A DNA stretch of 64,000 nt from Sternotherus odoratus. Its lineage: Eukaryota; Chordata; Testudines; Kinosternidae. Shown here piece by piece: positions 41,870 through 57,200 of this stretch; the stretch's first letter is position 1, and the number at the start of each line of letters is the position of its first letter. The stretch lies in assembly GCA_032164245.1 (NCBI GenBank), contig JAVMKO010000005.1, positions 47,632,193-47,696,192 of the forward strand, read 5' to 3'. The translations under genes and the position numbers were made by a program. The notes beneath the pieces were generated by a model. The model saw nothing but the letters and a program-made list of their open reading frames with translations. It was not told where the DNA came from and searched no databases.

Positions 41870-42156
41870 CAGTAGACTCTCGATTATCCAGGATGATAGG
41901 GGAAAAATTAATCCTGGTTAATAAAATCCTGGATAATCACCATCCACAGGAAATATGGGAAGGGGGGGGGGGGGTTTGGCTCACCAGCCACTCTGCGCGG
42001 GGGGAGGGGATGTTGGTTCACTGGCTGCCCTGCACCCTGGTGAGGCTTTTTGTGTGTGTTTGGGGCGGCAAGAAACCCAGAGCCGGCCCTGTGAGTTACA
42101 CGTTTGTTTAATCCACATCCAGGTTAACCCAATCCTGGATAATCGAGAGTCTACTG
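41870..42156. mobile_element. Tigger/pogo-type MITE
   Basis: 287 bp with long inverted ends (CAGTAGACTCTCGATTATCC ... GGATAATCGAGAGTCTACTG) flanked by TA on both sides, as for Tc1/mariner-class Tigger elements. A poly-G run near 41,958 lies inside. Confidence 0.93.
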
Positions 42157-42762
42157 TATATTGGCATATGCGAGGGGAGGAGGGGGAATTACTGCTTTAA
42201 TTGTACTTTGTGTGTGTGTGTAGACAAGCCCTGAGTGATTGATCTGCCCTAGCAGCAGTTTCCCAAGTATAAGGTGGTTTAATTTGTAAGCCACTGGTGA
42301 GTGTGTGATACGTGTCTTCTCCATGCCAATCCGCGAGGGTCTGAGTTGTCACAGGCTCAGCGACAGGGCTTTCTAGCTGTAGCTGTAGCAGTGCGGGTTT
42401 TTAGCTGGTTCAGTCCCCTGTTGTAGGCCAAGATGGCAGCCGTCACACTCATCCCAAATCCCTCCCGGTGGCTTTCTACCTCACTCAGACACTCCTTGCT
42501 AATCTAAGCTCCCCGAATACATGCAGGTCCGATTCTCCAAACTTGCCATGTGTGTTCTTCTGGATGATAGTGACGCCTGGATCCGAGTTTCACAGCTGAG
42601 GTGTGGGGGAGGTTTAAGATTCAAAATCATTTTTCTTCTTACAAAAAACTTTTATTTTCTGCCCTTTTCTAATGTTTCTCACCCAGTCAATTCCAACAGA
42701 TTGGTGCCGTAGAGCACCCTGGTGACCTCCCTCCAGTGGAGATCAGCCTCTGCCACAAAGAC

Positions 42763-45224
42763 ATGATGTCAGGCATAGCCAACCACAGCATCCTATCCAT
42801 CGGGGAGGAAGATGGAGCAGGCAATTTCCTGCGTTCTGTCCCAACACGAGAATCCCTTCAGTGCCCTCGGGGCTCTGTCGTGAGCTTCCATGACATCCAG
42901 TACACCATCAAACAGGCCCGCGGGCCCCTCTGCAAACGGACAACGGTGGAGAAGAAGATTCTCCAGAATGTGTGGTAAGTTCATGCATCCCAAAATCCCT
43001 TTTGGAGACAGGAGAGGAGTGAAACCTGCTAGAGGGGAGAGGCGTCATCTCCGCAGAAGCCTCCTTTAAGACACTGGGGACTAGGGACAAGGAAAGGAAC
43101 ATGGTTACTGCTTTGAGATTGGCGTGAGGGAGGATGTGTCACTTTTTTATTTATAATTTTTCTAAAACTTCCCACCCCATAGAATGTGTTTGGATCCAAA
43201 GTCAGGTCCAGGTTCTGCCAGGGGCTCCATGGAGGCAGATCCCCATTTGGAAGTAACCGTTTCCCTTCTCTTCCAGTGGCGTTATGAAGCCGGGTTTGAA
43301 TGCTATCCTGGGACCAACAGGGAGCGGCAAATCCTCGTGAGTCTTTCTTTGGTTTCCTTCAATGGAGAATGAATGGTCCTAAGTGGAAACTGAACTCCCT
43401 GGGGGCTGGAAGAGAACAGCTGGAAAAAATCTAAGACCCTGGAAAGGCACCTTTGTGATTTCGGAAGATAGGTCAAGTCTTCTGCTGTCACAGGCAGCCG
43501 CGTCATATCATCCCAGCCATGAGTTTATCAAACTCTGTCTTAAAACTAGTTAGGTTGTTTGCCACTGCTCCTCCAGTTCGAAGGCTGTTCCAGAATCTCG
43601 CTCCTCCGATAGTTAGAAATTGTCTGCTAATTTCCAGCCCAAATTTATTCATGGCCAATGTATACACCCTGCATGGGCTTCAGTTGAGAGTGTAGTTTCA
43701 TGCTGGGGTTCTCAACCATTTCCGTACAGCAATGGCTCTGGACCCCCCTCCCATCTAGTCTCTCCTGTTTATCAGGGTGGTTGTGGCTCCCTGTCTTCTG
43801 TCAGGATACGACCTCTAGGTTGAGAACTCACAGTCTAGTCCTTAAAGAAGAGGCAGGTCTCAGGGGTTCCATCCCAGCTCTGGAAGGGAGCAGAGTCTGA
43901 CTCCAGGGTTTTGGTCATATTTCTGTCACTGACTTGCTCCATAACCGCGTGTGTCTGATTTCCCTTGTTCTCATCTATAGCATGGGGGATGATACTACTT
44001 TCCAGTCTCACAAGGGGTGCAGAGGGGCTGCAGCAATGTTTGTAAAGTGATTGGAGATTCCTGTGTGAAAGATGCTAGAGAAGTACAAAGGAGGCTACTT
44101 CCATTTAAAAGTCAGATCTGTTGACTTGCTCTTGTGTGGGAGAAAAAGAGGAGAGTGTCTCACATTGCCACGTTCTCACCATCCTGGTGGCCAGTTTAAG
44201 AGTTACAGTGATGGGCAAAGTATCTCATGGATGACCATTGCAATGGAAGGCCTAGAGCAGGGTCATCACCCAGGAAGATCAGAGTGGGGGTGAGATGGTC
44301 TCTTACAGGCCATCGTTGAACTTCTCCCAGCAGGATGGAGTGACTTAAATCAGTGATTGAAATAATGATTTAAATCCCCACTTGGCAAGTCTCGATTTAA
44401 ATCAGCAATTTTCATCAACCTTTCCATTTGTACTTCAGTTATTTTCTAAAGAAAGGTGCCTTCTCATTCAGTGATATAGCTTTTAAAATATGTTGATTTA
44501 CAACTAAAAAGAGATTTTATGCTAGATTTGGTGCATCTTTTCACTGCCTACAAGGGTACACAACAACTATATACATTTATTTAAGCAATTTTATAGCAGA
44601 ATATTTTCAGATTCTTATGAATTGTACATTTTAGTATTCTTATAAAAAGGTGAATGATATCTTGCTTATTTATTAGATAATTAACATTTTGCTCATGATT
44701 TGAGTCAAGCTGCAACTGGAATTTAATTAAACACACAAAACAGCATATTTATTTATTATTTAAATGCTTTAGGAGATTATAAGCTGTTTGTATCTTAATA
44801 TATTTTGCATTGAATTCAGATTTCATTGAAATGGATTTATATTTAAAAAATACTTATTACAATTTATATAACCAAAAAAAAATCTGATTTCAATAAAAAT
44901 ATTTGCGATCTAAATTTTTTTTTAAAAAAAGCATCCATTTTTATCCACCTAAGAGAGGACAAAATTCTATCTGTATTAGGTTATGTCTACATTACAGAGC
45001 CTACATTGGCATAGGCATGTCAGGGTAGATACAACAAACATCAACAGAACGAGTTTCTCTCCAGTGTAGGAACATTGTTAGCTGCATTGACAGAAGTACT
45101 TTTCTGTAGACATCTGTAACTACACTGGCGGTTTTGTTGCTATTCACTGACATGCCTATACCAATATAAATTCTACGTGTAGACAAAACCTAAGAGTTCA
45201 CTTTGGTAGTAGTGTTTTATTCAC

Positions 45225-45260
<36 letters not shown>

Positions 45261-48200
45261 TTGCTCCTGATTTACAATGGGTTGGAGCCTTAGACCATTG
45301 TTTTCAATTTTAAAAAAAATTAAAGGAAAAATTCAAAAGGACAAGTTATTTGGAATAAAAACATTAAACCATTTCACGCTGAAAAATGCTGAAATGAAAT
45401 GGTTGGACTTTCAGAATATTTTTGTGGTTTAGGGTTTTTTACGCACAGTGCAGTGAAATAAACAGGAATTCCTGAAAAATGTTGGTGTCAGCAAGTCCTT
45501 TCATTTTCCACCAGAAAAACATTTTGACTGCAAACTACCACCCAGCTCTACCCGTGGTGTGGCTGTGCCAGGACAAACCACTTGCTGTAGGCACTATTTA
45601 CACAAGTGCAACATGATGTGCACCTGTGAATTGCACCTACAGTAACAGTTTGCACCAATGGCTAAAATCCCAGTGCAGATGAGGCCTGAACCTAATGCCT
45701 CTTGCACTGCTTGTAGCTGAGATCAGTTCACAGCATGCTCTGAGCAAATTACAGTGCAGGCCTGACAGAAATGCAAAGCCTTAGTAATTATCCCTAATGG
45801 TGGCAGTTACCAATGAAAATAAGAGTAGTTATGGCCGAACCTAAGGACTGCTGCTTGTCTTTAGTCTCCTAGATGTGCTGGCTGCTAGAAAGGACCCTGC
45901 TGGCCTATCCGGGCAAGTGCTCATAGATGGCTTCCTACAACCTCCGAATTTCAAGTGTATCTCAGGATATGTCGTGCAGGTCAGTGTCTGTTTCTGTTCT
46001 CTCTGCCTCCTGGCTGGGAGAAGCTGAGTGGCTGAGAAGCAGAGAGATTGGTGATCAAGAGCTGCTATGGTGTGAAGTCTTTGTAAAGGGGGTTGCATGA
46101 GAATGGAAAAGTGGTATCCAGACTCCTACGTGGTACCATGGTTCTTTAACCAGGGTGACGGCCCACGGGCAGAGACATCTCAAGCAGGGCCCTTCAGATG
46201 CAGGTGGGTGGTTGTCAGCAAGGACTAGAGACAGTAAAACATCTGATAAGGCTGGGAAGCAACGAGAGCTCTAATGATCTTCTTCAGGCTCTGGTCAGCC
46301 TCCCTCCTGCCATGTTACAGGCAGGAGGTGCCAGCTGAATCGTGGAAAGAGATTGAATTGGTGGACTCAGCTTATTCTAGAGTAGCAATGACAGCCTAGA
46401 ATTCAGGTAGCTGGGAGAGGCAGAGAACGCACCTGAACTTGGCAACTAAAGCAGCAGCTGAGTCGGGGAACCGTCAGGGGCTCTGACTGAAAGCAGAGGT
46501 CGAATTGCTGTCGGATTTCAATCCTCCTGCTGAGGTCAAGTCCCAGAATCCAAAAATTCCCCTGTAGCTCTTAGAAAGTGTGAAGGATTTTGATTTTTCC
46601 TGTAAGAATTCCCAGTTTCGGAATCCTAGCTTTCCCGTTTCCAACCCACCAGCTATCTATAAAGCAACCAAAGCAAAATAACCTGCACGTGGGGAAAATT
46701 ATTGGGCTGTGCCCCCCTCCCCCTTTTTCTGCTTTGTAGGCGAATGAAGGGCCTCAGAGGGTTAAAGAAATCTGCTCCTTTCCTGCCTTGGAACCATATT
46801 AATTATCCACAGAGCCAGCACCTTGGCTGATGTACCTAAGATTGTCTATGGAACTCTGCTGATTTCTATCGGCGGAAGGTCTGGCTTGCAAGCCGCAAAT
46901 AGTCATTTCAATGCTATGACGCTGCACAGATATTTGCAAATTTGACAGGTTTAATGTGATCAAAGTGCCTGGGACTATGTTGAACAGTTGCGTTTTGAGA
47001 GCACGGGGAGTGATGCTTCCTGAGCAGGTGTTACAGAAGCATGTTGGATGGAAGCACAGGGTGAACTGCTGGTATCCCTGAAGTCAGCGGCAAACCCCCT
47101 TTCCCCCCCGCCCCCATTTATGTCACCGGGGCCAGGATTCCACCCACAGCTTTGGTGCTTTGTGGGGTTGAGTATCAGCTGCGGGGAGGGGGGGGGGGAG
47201 GAGAACTTCCTGCTCCTGTTTTGACTTGCAGCTGGAGCCAATGAGTGTTAAAAGCCTGGAGCCAGCTCAGTCTCTTAGTGGGGGCCTTAGCTCCTCCGAG
47301 TGGCTACTTTTCAACCTGTGGAGGCTGAGCACTTGCAACTTCAGCTGGAGTTCTCAGTGCTCAGCACCTCTGGGAGTCAGGCCCACTGTGACTTACATGA
47401 CAGATGACCTCCCAATGCAAAGCTGCATGGCCTGCATTCCCAGCACTGCAGCAGCCTTTGTGGGAAGCAGTGTTGCCTAGTGGATAGCGCATTGGGCTAG
47501 GAGATAAGAGACCTGGGTTCTGTTTACTGATCTGCTGCGTGACCTTTGGCAAGTCACTTCCCCGTCTCTGTAGCCCTTTGTGTGCCTTATCTATTTAGAT
47601 TGCAAGCTGTCTGGGGCAGGGGCTGACCCTCACTGTGTGTATGTACAGCTCCCGGCACAATGGGCCCTGATCCCAGCTGGGGTCACTCCCCTGCTACAGA
47701 AAGGCAAATAACAAGGTGCCCAGGACTGAGCCAAAATGTTCTTGGCTTTTCAGCCGTGAATTTGCCTTGTTTTCAGGATGACGTGGTTATGGGCACGCTG
47801 ACGGTGAGGGAGAATCTACTCTTCTCTGCGGCCCTGCGCCTCCCCAGCTCCATCAGCTTTAAAGAAAAGGAAGAGCGGGTCACCCAGTTAATTAGTGAGC
47901 TGGGGCTCAGCAAAGTAGCTGATGCTAAGGTGAGTATCGGCAGTGGAGAGGGGGCAGGGGGGGAACCTGTTTCAGAATCCTAACTTCTCACCCATGTAGT
48001 GGGGAGGAGCACTGTACCCTGGTAGGAATGCAGGGCTATTCTGCTGAGCTGCCTCGAGTTCGGGGCTACAACCAGCACAGAAATGTAGAGTTACTTTTGC
48101 TGATTCACTCTGATGTTGGTTCAGCTGCATCTCGTTAGCTCCCCAAGCCAGGGGTATAGAAGGGTTTGTGTGCCTCTCAGGAAGGATCCTGCAGGGAAGA

Positions 48201-51200
48201 CAGTAGGAGCAGCTAAGCCCTGAAGGCAGTTTTAGGTTTTGTTGGGGAAGCTTGGACCATGTCCAGCGAGTGTGTGCTATGCAGGAACAGGGGAAGAACT
48301 CTGCCTACAGAACCCAGATCACAGGGCTCTTCTCCTTTGCCAGCCACTTCCTGCCTTTGCGGGACAATGCAAGGAAGTCGGGGTCACGATGCTAAAACTC
48401 TTGAGGGATCAGAAGGGCCCAAGGTGACCATCTCAGCTGAGGTGTCATCATTGTCCCCTCTGGTCTACTCAGGCCCTTATGCCAGGCCCATGGCTGTGGT
48501 AGCTGAGCACTCACAGGGGAAAAGGCGATGGGGTGAATCCATCCTTGCCCCATAAGGCTGCCTTTAGCCAGCAGCACAACTTGTGTTTGCAATATTTGCT
48601 CTTGTGTATGATCTCCACACTGTCCCTATGGTGTCCCCTGAGGGCAGGATCCAGCAAGCACGGCTCGGCCTAGCGCTTGCAGACATGGCTAGTCCCCTGG
48701 TTGCTAATGGGACTGCTTGCCAGGGCAAGCCCAGCATCCCGCCAGCAAAGCCAGGTACCAAACACAAAACTCTTTGCTGTAGATAGGAACGGAACTAATC
48801 CGAGGAGTGTCAGGCGGGGAGCGGAAGAGAACCAACATCGGCATGGAGCTCATGACGAAGTCCCCAGTCCTGTTCCTGGACGAACCCACCACCGGCCTGG
48901 ATGCTAGCACGGCCAACGCGGTGCTCATGCTCCTGAAGAGGTAGGAGCTACAGGGGTTTATCATCTAACACCAGTGCTTCTGTGCTCATCTAAACCAATG
49001 GCTTCCTGATCTTAGCGCTGGTGAAAGAGGCTGGCCTGACAGTCTTTTTCTCAGGGCCTGATCCAAAGCCCATTGACTTCACTGTCACAGTATGGACAGT
49101 CCCACTGCAACCAATGCACCCCAGCTCTGTCGTGGAGAGCTCACCTCTGGAGCAGGGAGGATTTGAGAGCTCAGTCCTCATGCTCTGGTCACTTCTTCGC
49201 TGTCACTCAATTTTTCAGTTTCTCTGGCAATTCCAAGAAGTAACAATAACAAAATTTGTTTTGGGCCTCCCCAAAAATGAAATTGTTCAAAAATTTACAG
49301 CGGCTGGAAAACTCCAAAAATTCCAAATCCTCTTGGGTTGAATGAGCCACTTTGACTCGACAAAATCGAAAAGTTTAATTTCAGTTTTGACCAGTTTGTG
49401 TTTTAATAAAACGAAATTTTGGAACAAAAGAAATCACTTGAAACCAAAAAAATCAAAGCATTTTGTTTGACAAATGTCAAAGAGCTCCGATTTAAAATAT
49501 ATATATTAGGTCCTTTGGGCCAAAACAGTCTAGTGAAATGGAAATAAAATGTTTTGGTGTCACCAAATCTGCAGTTCTGGACCAAAAAAAAGTTTTGTAC
49601 CAAAAATTTTGTCCAGACCTACTCCCTACATTAGGAAAATGGACTGTGGTTGATAACAGGTTTCTTTTGGTCTCTCGTAACTGAGGGTGGAGATGGACTG
49701 ACTGCTGGGTGTAGATAGGGTCAAATTGTCTATGACAACCACTCCTGAAAGGATACTCAATCTCTTGTTCCACCAGAGATGGCTCCCTCCCTCTTAGGCC
49801 TGGTTTAGACGTACCCTTAGGCTTGCAGCTTGTTGACTGGGCATTGTAGGAGAAGCTTTCCCAGCTGCTGCCCATGCTATATCTGTTCTGGGGGCAGAAG
49901 CCTTCAAGGCTGTCAATTGGGCACTTTCTTGGATACTACTTCGTGAAAGGGCTTCCAGAAAACTTAGTTCAAAGGAAAACTAGGTAATAGTGGTCTGGGT
50001 ACACTAGGCTAAAATAGTAGCTAAGAAAAATATCCTTGAATGACCAGACACTCTTGTCCTCTTTTCTGAAACATGTATATGAGAACAGACATACTGGGTC
50101 AGACCAAAAGTCCATCTAGCCTAGTATCCTGTCGTCCAACAGTGGCCAATGCCTGGTTGCTTCAGAGGAAATGAACAGAGCAGGAAATCACCAAGTGATC
50201 CATTCTCTATTGCAAACAATGGGTGCAGTTGAGATTTGGACTCTTTGTTCCCATCCTAGGCTTTCGAGAAGAGGTCGGACCATCATTTTCTCTATCCACC
50301 AGCCCCGTTATTCCATCTTCAAGCTCTTTGACAGCCTGACGTTGTTGGCTTTGGGGAAGGTGCTGTATCATGGTCCGGCTAAGCAAGCCCTGAAATATTT
50401 TCGTTCTATCGGTAAGTCTGTAGCGCAAATGCAATAACGCTCATTCCTATTATAGTTTGGTGCTTACATCTCAAAACAAGGCAAGAGATAAGGTAACAAA
50501 GTATTTTAATTGCTTAGTGCCTGATCCTTAACAGCGATGGATCAGCTCCGGCTATGTTTAATCCATTGCTGCATTTTCCAGACACTAAAAGCAGCCTCAT
50601 GTTTTCAGTCTGAATGAGGCTGGAAAAGATTAAGAAAAGCCAAAAAAGGACAAAAGACAGGTCTTCATGAGAGCTCAGTGTATTTCCCCCCTTCGGAGCT
50701 CATTATATCCACTCTGCCTCACAAAATAATGGCCGACAGAAGGCTCCCAGATGCTTAGAAGCTCAGTAAACAAATGACAAGGTCAGGACAGTTAGGTGGC
50801 TATGTGCATCCCAGGCAGGGTTATCTCAATGGGGCTCACTCTGAGATCTGTGGACCACGGGGGATCTGGGAGCAGGGCCTGCAAGTCTGAAGGCTGCTGA
50901 GAAGGTGGGGAGACTGGCAGGGAAGATCATTGCAAGAGGGTATTTTCTACAAAGGGTGAAAAGCGCTGTGGTTGGTGCCTATGTAACCCACACACCTCCT
51001 GGGGGTGGTGTTCTGTCCCATCTAGTGGCACTGAGACCACTTAGAGAGAGAAATTAATAAGTCTGCTCTACAGCCTTAGAGAAGGGCCACGTGGCTTTTA
51101 GCTCATGCAGTAGAAGAGGATCATGCATTTAGCTCAAGAGGTGCCAGGTTTGATTCCCACCCGCCAACGACCAGGGACTGTCGGTGTTAACACCTACACC

Positions 51201-54200
51201 TGTGTTAGCAGGGTAATGACTACACAATGGGAACCCTGCTTCTGTGGATAATGGAGAGTGTGGTGTGGACTCCTGGGTTCTATTCCCCTCTCTGCCACTG
51301 TCACTGTGCTGTAACCTTATGTTCTGCCCTGTCACTCTTCCTATCCCCTTGCTTAGGAAGATACTTCATTGTGTGGGTGCACAGCTTATTCCCTTCCGGC
51401 CAGAGAGTGGTGGGGGATGGAGGACCAGTGTTACTGTGTCTCCCCAGTCCCCTTCTCACCCACCCACTCACTTGCTGCTGCCCTGCTCTCCCCACCTGTG
51501 GCCAGAGTCCCCAGCAGAGCAGAGGCGACATGGAGGGGCCTTATTACAGTCCAGCCTTCCAGAGCGTTGGGTGCCCAATAGGAAACACCCTGAGCTTGGT
51601 TTTCAGAAAGGCCGAGCACCCACAGCTCAGTTCAAGGCAGAGGGAGCTGCAGGTCTGGTTAGTCCCAAGATGTCTGTAGTTAAGCAACTAAAATCAATGC
51701 AGACTTGTCAAAATTGTGGACTTAATTTATGGATATGCCTCAGTTTCCCCAACTATAAAACAAAGGGTAACCCTCCCTCCCAGCAGTGGTACTACGGTTA
51801 GTCAGTGCTTCCAAAGCCCCCCAAAAGACTGGTGTGAAAGAGGCCGGGGGAGGGTGGAGTGTTCTTATAACTGGTCCTTACCAAGCAGTGTCTAAAACGT
51901 GAATGTGTTCTGCTTGCTATCGTTACAGGGTATCAATGCGAGCCCTTCAACAACCCGGCTGACTTCTTCCTCGACGTGATAAATGGAGACTCCACTGCCG
52001 TGGCAGCAAGCAGAGGTGATCAGAGAAGCCTGGACAACGAAGGGACTGGAGGAGGTGAGCCAGTGAATGGGACAGCAGGCCTTGGCCAGATTGCAGGGGA
52101 AGTTCCAGGCAATGAGTATAGATTTTTGCTTTGTTGGTTTCTCCTAGTGAGTGGGCATTTTGTTGTCTTTTCCTACCCATTCTTTGCCCTCACATATAGC
52201 ACCTTTCAACAGGAGCCATCAGACTTTGAAAAGGTGGCTTTGTGCTATCAACCCCATTTTACAATGGGAAAAAATTGAGGCACAAATTTAGGTGAAGTGA
52301 CTTGCCCATGTGACCCAGGTAACTGGTAGCAGAGACAAACTAAAACTCAATCCCAAGCAGAGCTCTGACCCTGAAAAAGAGCAGTGCCACAGACTCCCTG
52401 AAATTCATTAGGGATGTTGGTAATTGCTGTTGGTTTTATATGGCAGGCACTCAGATACTACGGTGATGGGCAGCAGTGTAAAACCCTGAGACAACCAGAG
52501 ACCTGGGAGCAGGGCCCAGATGACCTGACCCCTAGTCTTATGCTCTGAACACTAGAGAACAGTGTTTGTCCTTCAAGGAAACAACATACACAACCAGCCA
52601 GCGTTGAGTTATGTTCAAACACTGCCTTTTTGTGTAGCTGTGTGTGCATGTGTAGTGTGCAGCACGGTGTAGTACAAGTCTGTTGTATGGCCATGTAAAG
52701 ATGACCCTGTTGTACAGAATCTCTCTGTAGAGGGTGCACACTTGGGGTCCTCCACCCATTGAAGAAGGTGCCAGCCATTTTAAAGCGCTTGGGTAGCTAG
52801 AGGCTGTCACTTGGGCTCAGATCCCCAAAGGGATTTAGGCTTCTAACACCTACTGATTCATTGACAGGCACCTAAATCTCTTTAAAGACCTGGGCCCTGG
52901 TCTGCAGTGCTGGCCAGCAGTCTAAAGAGACTGTTCTCTTTAGTAGGCTCCATGAATAAGGAACCTGGAGCAAACCCAATGGGAAGCTCCCATGCTGATC
53001 CCCAAACCTGGTCAGCTAAAGATTTCACGGGTTCCTCATGATCAGGGGTTGCGTAGTGAGATCCCACTGAGCCAGCGGTGCTGGGTTTAAGATGGGAGAT
53101 TGGACCAGTCCTGTCTTGGGCCCTTTCCTCTAGGGGTAATCGCTGATGAAGAGCAGAATGTGGACAGGAGCGTGGTGGAGACTCTGCACCAGCAGTACCT
53201 GATCTCCAGCCAATATCGGGACACAAGGGAAGAGCTGAAGAAAGTGGAGCTCCGAATGCAGAATGAGCAGGGGAAGTCGAGGCGTGTGAACGAGGTCACA
53301 TATGCAAATGGCTTCTTCACCCAGCTCTACTGGGTATCCAAGCGTGCATTCAAAAACCTCATCAGGAACCCCCAGGCGTCTGTGGCACAGGTGAGACACT
53401 GCTGCTGGGCAGGACCACTCCAGTCTCACTCTGCAGTGGTCCTATCAGGCTCCTTGCTGCAGTATCACCGTCCCCGCTAGATCACTGGTTTGAATCCAGC
53501 CCTGGTCAGCAGGGGCAAAAAATCGTGATTACCTGATGGTTAGCTGCTGACCTAAGTGAAACTCCAGGTCTTTAGTAGACATCGCAGCAGACCCCCTGGC
53601 CAACTGGCTGAGCTGAATGGCTGGTAAACGCCAGCAGTCAATGACTGTGCCTCCAGAGCAAGGCAGAAGCAGGAGAGGAGCTGGGACTCCTTGGGGTGTC
53701 TCCGAAGCACAGTGTGTTTGCTCCAAACAAGTTACACTGCCCTGAATGACAGGGGCTGTGACTAAAAGCACTATCTAACCCTAAACAAATTAGCAGCAAG
53801 CAGGATCTAGCACAGGGAGACAGTGGACTGAGGTCTTCTCAGAACACTCCTGGGACCCCCATAGACATCTCTAAGCCAGGCGTCCATTAAGAAATGGAAT
53901 TTCCCATGAGCCACTGAATGACTTTTTCTCCCTGCTGACCAGGACTGGAGTCCAATCAGAACACCAAATCCCATTATGTCTATCAATATTTAGAAAGCAC
54001 CTGTCAAAATAAGGCTGGAATTTTCCAGTCCCTAAGGGAACTAGGCACCCTTTGTAGACAATGGGCACCCAACCCACTTAGGCACCATTAAAGATCCCAA
54101 CCTTGGTTCTGTACAAGTACAGTGATGGCTGTCTGGGAAATGGTCAGTTCTCCATGCCACTGGGGATGAAGTCACTGCCTTGGATTTTGAGGGTGCTGTT

Positions 54201-57200
54201 AATTCTCTATCCTGTTTAGGGTTAATGGTGATGGGCTGTTACTTTGGGACACATGATTCCTTTTCTTTGGGGAGGGTTGTGGCCAAGGCTTTTAGGCTTG
54301 TTCCAAGGGTAACTGATGAGAATTTGGCCCAGTATCTTTGTTTTTACCCAGTATCTTTGTACTCCAGATCGCAGTGACCATCATCCTAGCCCTGATTGTG
54401 GGGGCCATCTTTTTTGGAGCAAAACTAGACCGAAGTGGCATTCAGAATCGGTAAGGCTTGAAGTAGGGTCCCGTTCATTTCGGGTCAATCTCTGACACAT
54501 TTCATCCGTGGGGAGGCGTCGGGTCCTTGGGTTACATTCAGATCCAGGAAGGGTCAACAGGGTTTGATGTCCTAGCTTTTGGTGCCCAAGGTCGGGCATT
54601 ACTATAGTTCCTGAAAGAGCAGCTGTCCCATCAGCCCCAGGAATATTCCCACATGGAATATTAAGGAGACAAGAAGAGGCAGGCACAGCGACAGGTGGTA
54701 AGTATTTGATACCTCCTGTATGCAATATTAGTCCAGTAACATATATTACCATACCACCTTGTCTCTCTGATACCTCCTGTGTTAGGGATCTGTACTGTAT
54801 TAGCAGGGGAATGCCCTGATGATATAATAGGCTTTTGGCATCTCTAGCTGCTATAATCCTGGACAAGGTTTCGGGTATTGGAGATTTTGGTCCATGCCTT
54901 GGTCTTCAACTGTTTTGATTTGTATTCCAGAGTTGGATCCTTGTATTTCGTAATCTCGGACCAGTGCTTTTCCAGCATATCAGCGATCGAGCTGTTTATA
55001 AAGGACAAAAAATTGTTTATGTAAGTAGCAGCCCTCCCACAATAATTTCTTTATCAGAATTTAGGGTTCAGGGTAGGAATTTTGACAGATTACTTGAACC
55101 AAGTTTCACCTGCCAGGACCCGACTTTGAGGCTTTGATTCTCTTCTGCAACCTCTGTTGCTTACCATGAGGTGAGCTGAGGTGACCCCCTCAGGTGCCAG
55201 ACTATGGGGGTCACCACTAGGACCCAGAGTGTAGAAAATTGTGCCTGCTGGTGGTGCATATGTATTCTCTCTGCTCTAGATGCACAGAGATGGTGGAGTG
55301 CTGTGCTGGAGGAAGGAGGCCACAAGAGACGAAACAGGCAGGTAGGAGAACAGGTGAGAGGGAATAATAGAAAGCAGCAGGAGCTGCAAGGAAAGACAGG
55401 AGGAGGAGCCTCTCTGGCACTCCCAGGAGCTTGGACTGATTAACATCAGCTTCTCAGGGAACTTCCTGTTTCCTGCTGCTTCCCTGAACCCACTTGAAGA
55501 GAACAGGCAGCCAACTGAAGTAGTAGGAGCCAGTTAGGCCCTTAAGACACTGATATCTTCCCTCACACAGGCTCTGCTACCAGCCTGTTTATTTGTCCCC
55601 TTCTACTAAGTGTTGAAAGCCACCGTATCTGGCACAGAACTGCAGTCATGAGTGAAAGAAGAAAACTCCCCTCTGGGGCAGCATTCAGAAAAAGAAAGAA
55701 AGCAAAGGAAGCTTTTCTATCTAAACAGGAAGGAGCTCTCCTGAGATACATAGACACAAATGTTCACGGTGAGCCTTCCGGCCCCAGTGAGGATGGGAAT
55801 GGTGAGGAGATGCCTGATCTTCCAGTTAGTCAGAGTGCAGGTGACCTGGCAGCTGCTGCAGCATCCACATCTCCATCTCAAATGGACGTAACCATGCACA
55901 TTCCTGAAGAAAAGTATAGATCTGAGAAGAGTGTGGTGGAGGCACAAGAAACAGCTGCTGCTGAGTTTAGTTCCTTAAGTCTAGATGGTCCAGGACTATG
56001 GACCCACTTGAGCAGTAGCCAGAGGAACTTCCTTGTACTGCATGGGCCACAGCAAGTGAAAAACGTTCCCCAAAGACAATGAAAATAAAAGTTTCCATCC
56101 AACACATTACTGGTGTGAAATGGCGACAAAGTGGAGAGACCATGACTTATGTATTCAAAAACTCAGAATGCTGCATACTGTTTTTGTTGCAAACTCTTCC
56201 AGTCTAATGTTCCAGCCACAATGGGTTCTACAGGAACAAAGGACTGGAAAATATGACTAGAAATCTGGTATGCTATGAGAAGGCAGCAAATCACCAGAGG
56301 GCAGTCATAGAATCACGGACTATCCATAGGTGGAAAGAGTTTGAGATGAGACTAAGGTTAAAGGCCACCATAGATGATCAGCATCAAGAGAAGAGAGCAT
56401 CAGAGTCTCTTTACTGGCAAAATGTTCTGAAAAGGCTCGTTGCCATTATGAGAATCCTTGGTACCCAAAACCTAGCGTTGTGTGACACTTCAGATCAGCT
56501 GTATGTGCCAAACAATGGAAGCTTCCTTAAAATTGTGGAGCTGATAGAGGAGTTTGATGCTGTACTCCAGGAGCATCTAAGAAGAGTCACCACCCAAGAA
56601 ATATACACACACCATTACCTTGGAAAAATAATTCAAAATGAGATCATACAGTTACTGGCAACAAAAGTCAAACAGAACATTGTGACAGATCTGAAGTCAG
56701 CAAGATATTACTCTTTATTCTGGATTGATTCTGACATCAGCCATATGGAACTGACTTTAATGGTGCGTTTTGTAACAACAGAAGCTACTGAAAATGTCCC
56801 TGAAATGGTGACTGTCAGGGAGCATTTTTTAGAATTTATTTAACACTGATGATACTACAGGAGCTGGTATGACAAATGTGCTTCTTAAAAAGCTGGAAGA
56901 TATGGGAATTGCGATAGCTGACATGAGAGGTCAGGGCTATGATAATGGTGCCAACATGAGAGGAAAGAACAGAGGAGTGCAGGCACGGATCCGAGAGTTA
57001 AACCCTCAAGGTTTTTTGTCCCATGCAGTTCTCATTCATTGAACTTGGTGGCTACTGATGCAGCCTCAGCTTCAAGTGAGGCTGCTGAATTTTTTAATGT
57101 AATTCAAAGCACTCATGTACTTTTCTCTGCATCAACTCATCAGTGGCAAATTTTGAAGCAACATCTGGGAACATCTTCACTGACAATGAAACCACTGAGT

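Noticed and set aside
47475..47560. tRNA gene
   Set aside because: The tRNA-like head is the promoter part of a MIR/CORE SINE; no full cloverleaf is supported.
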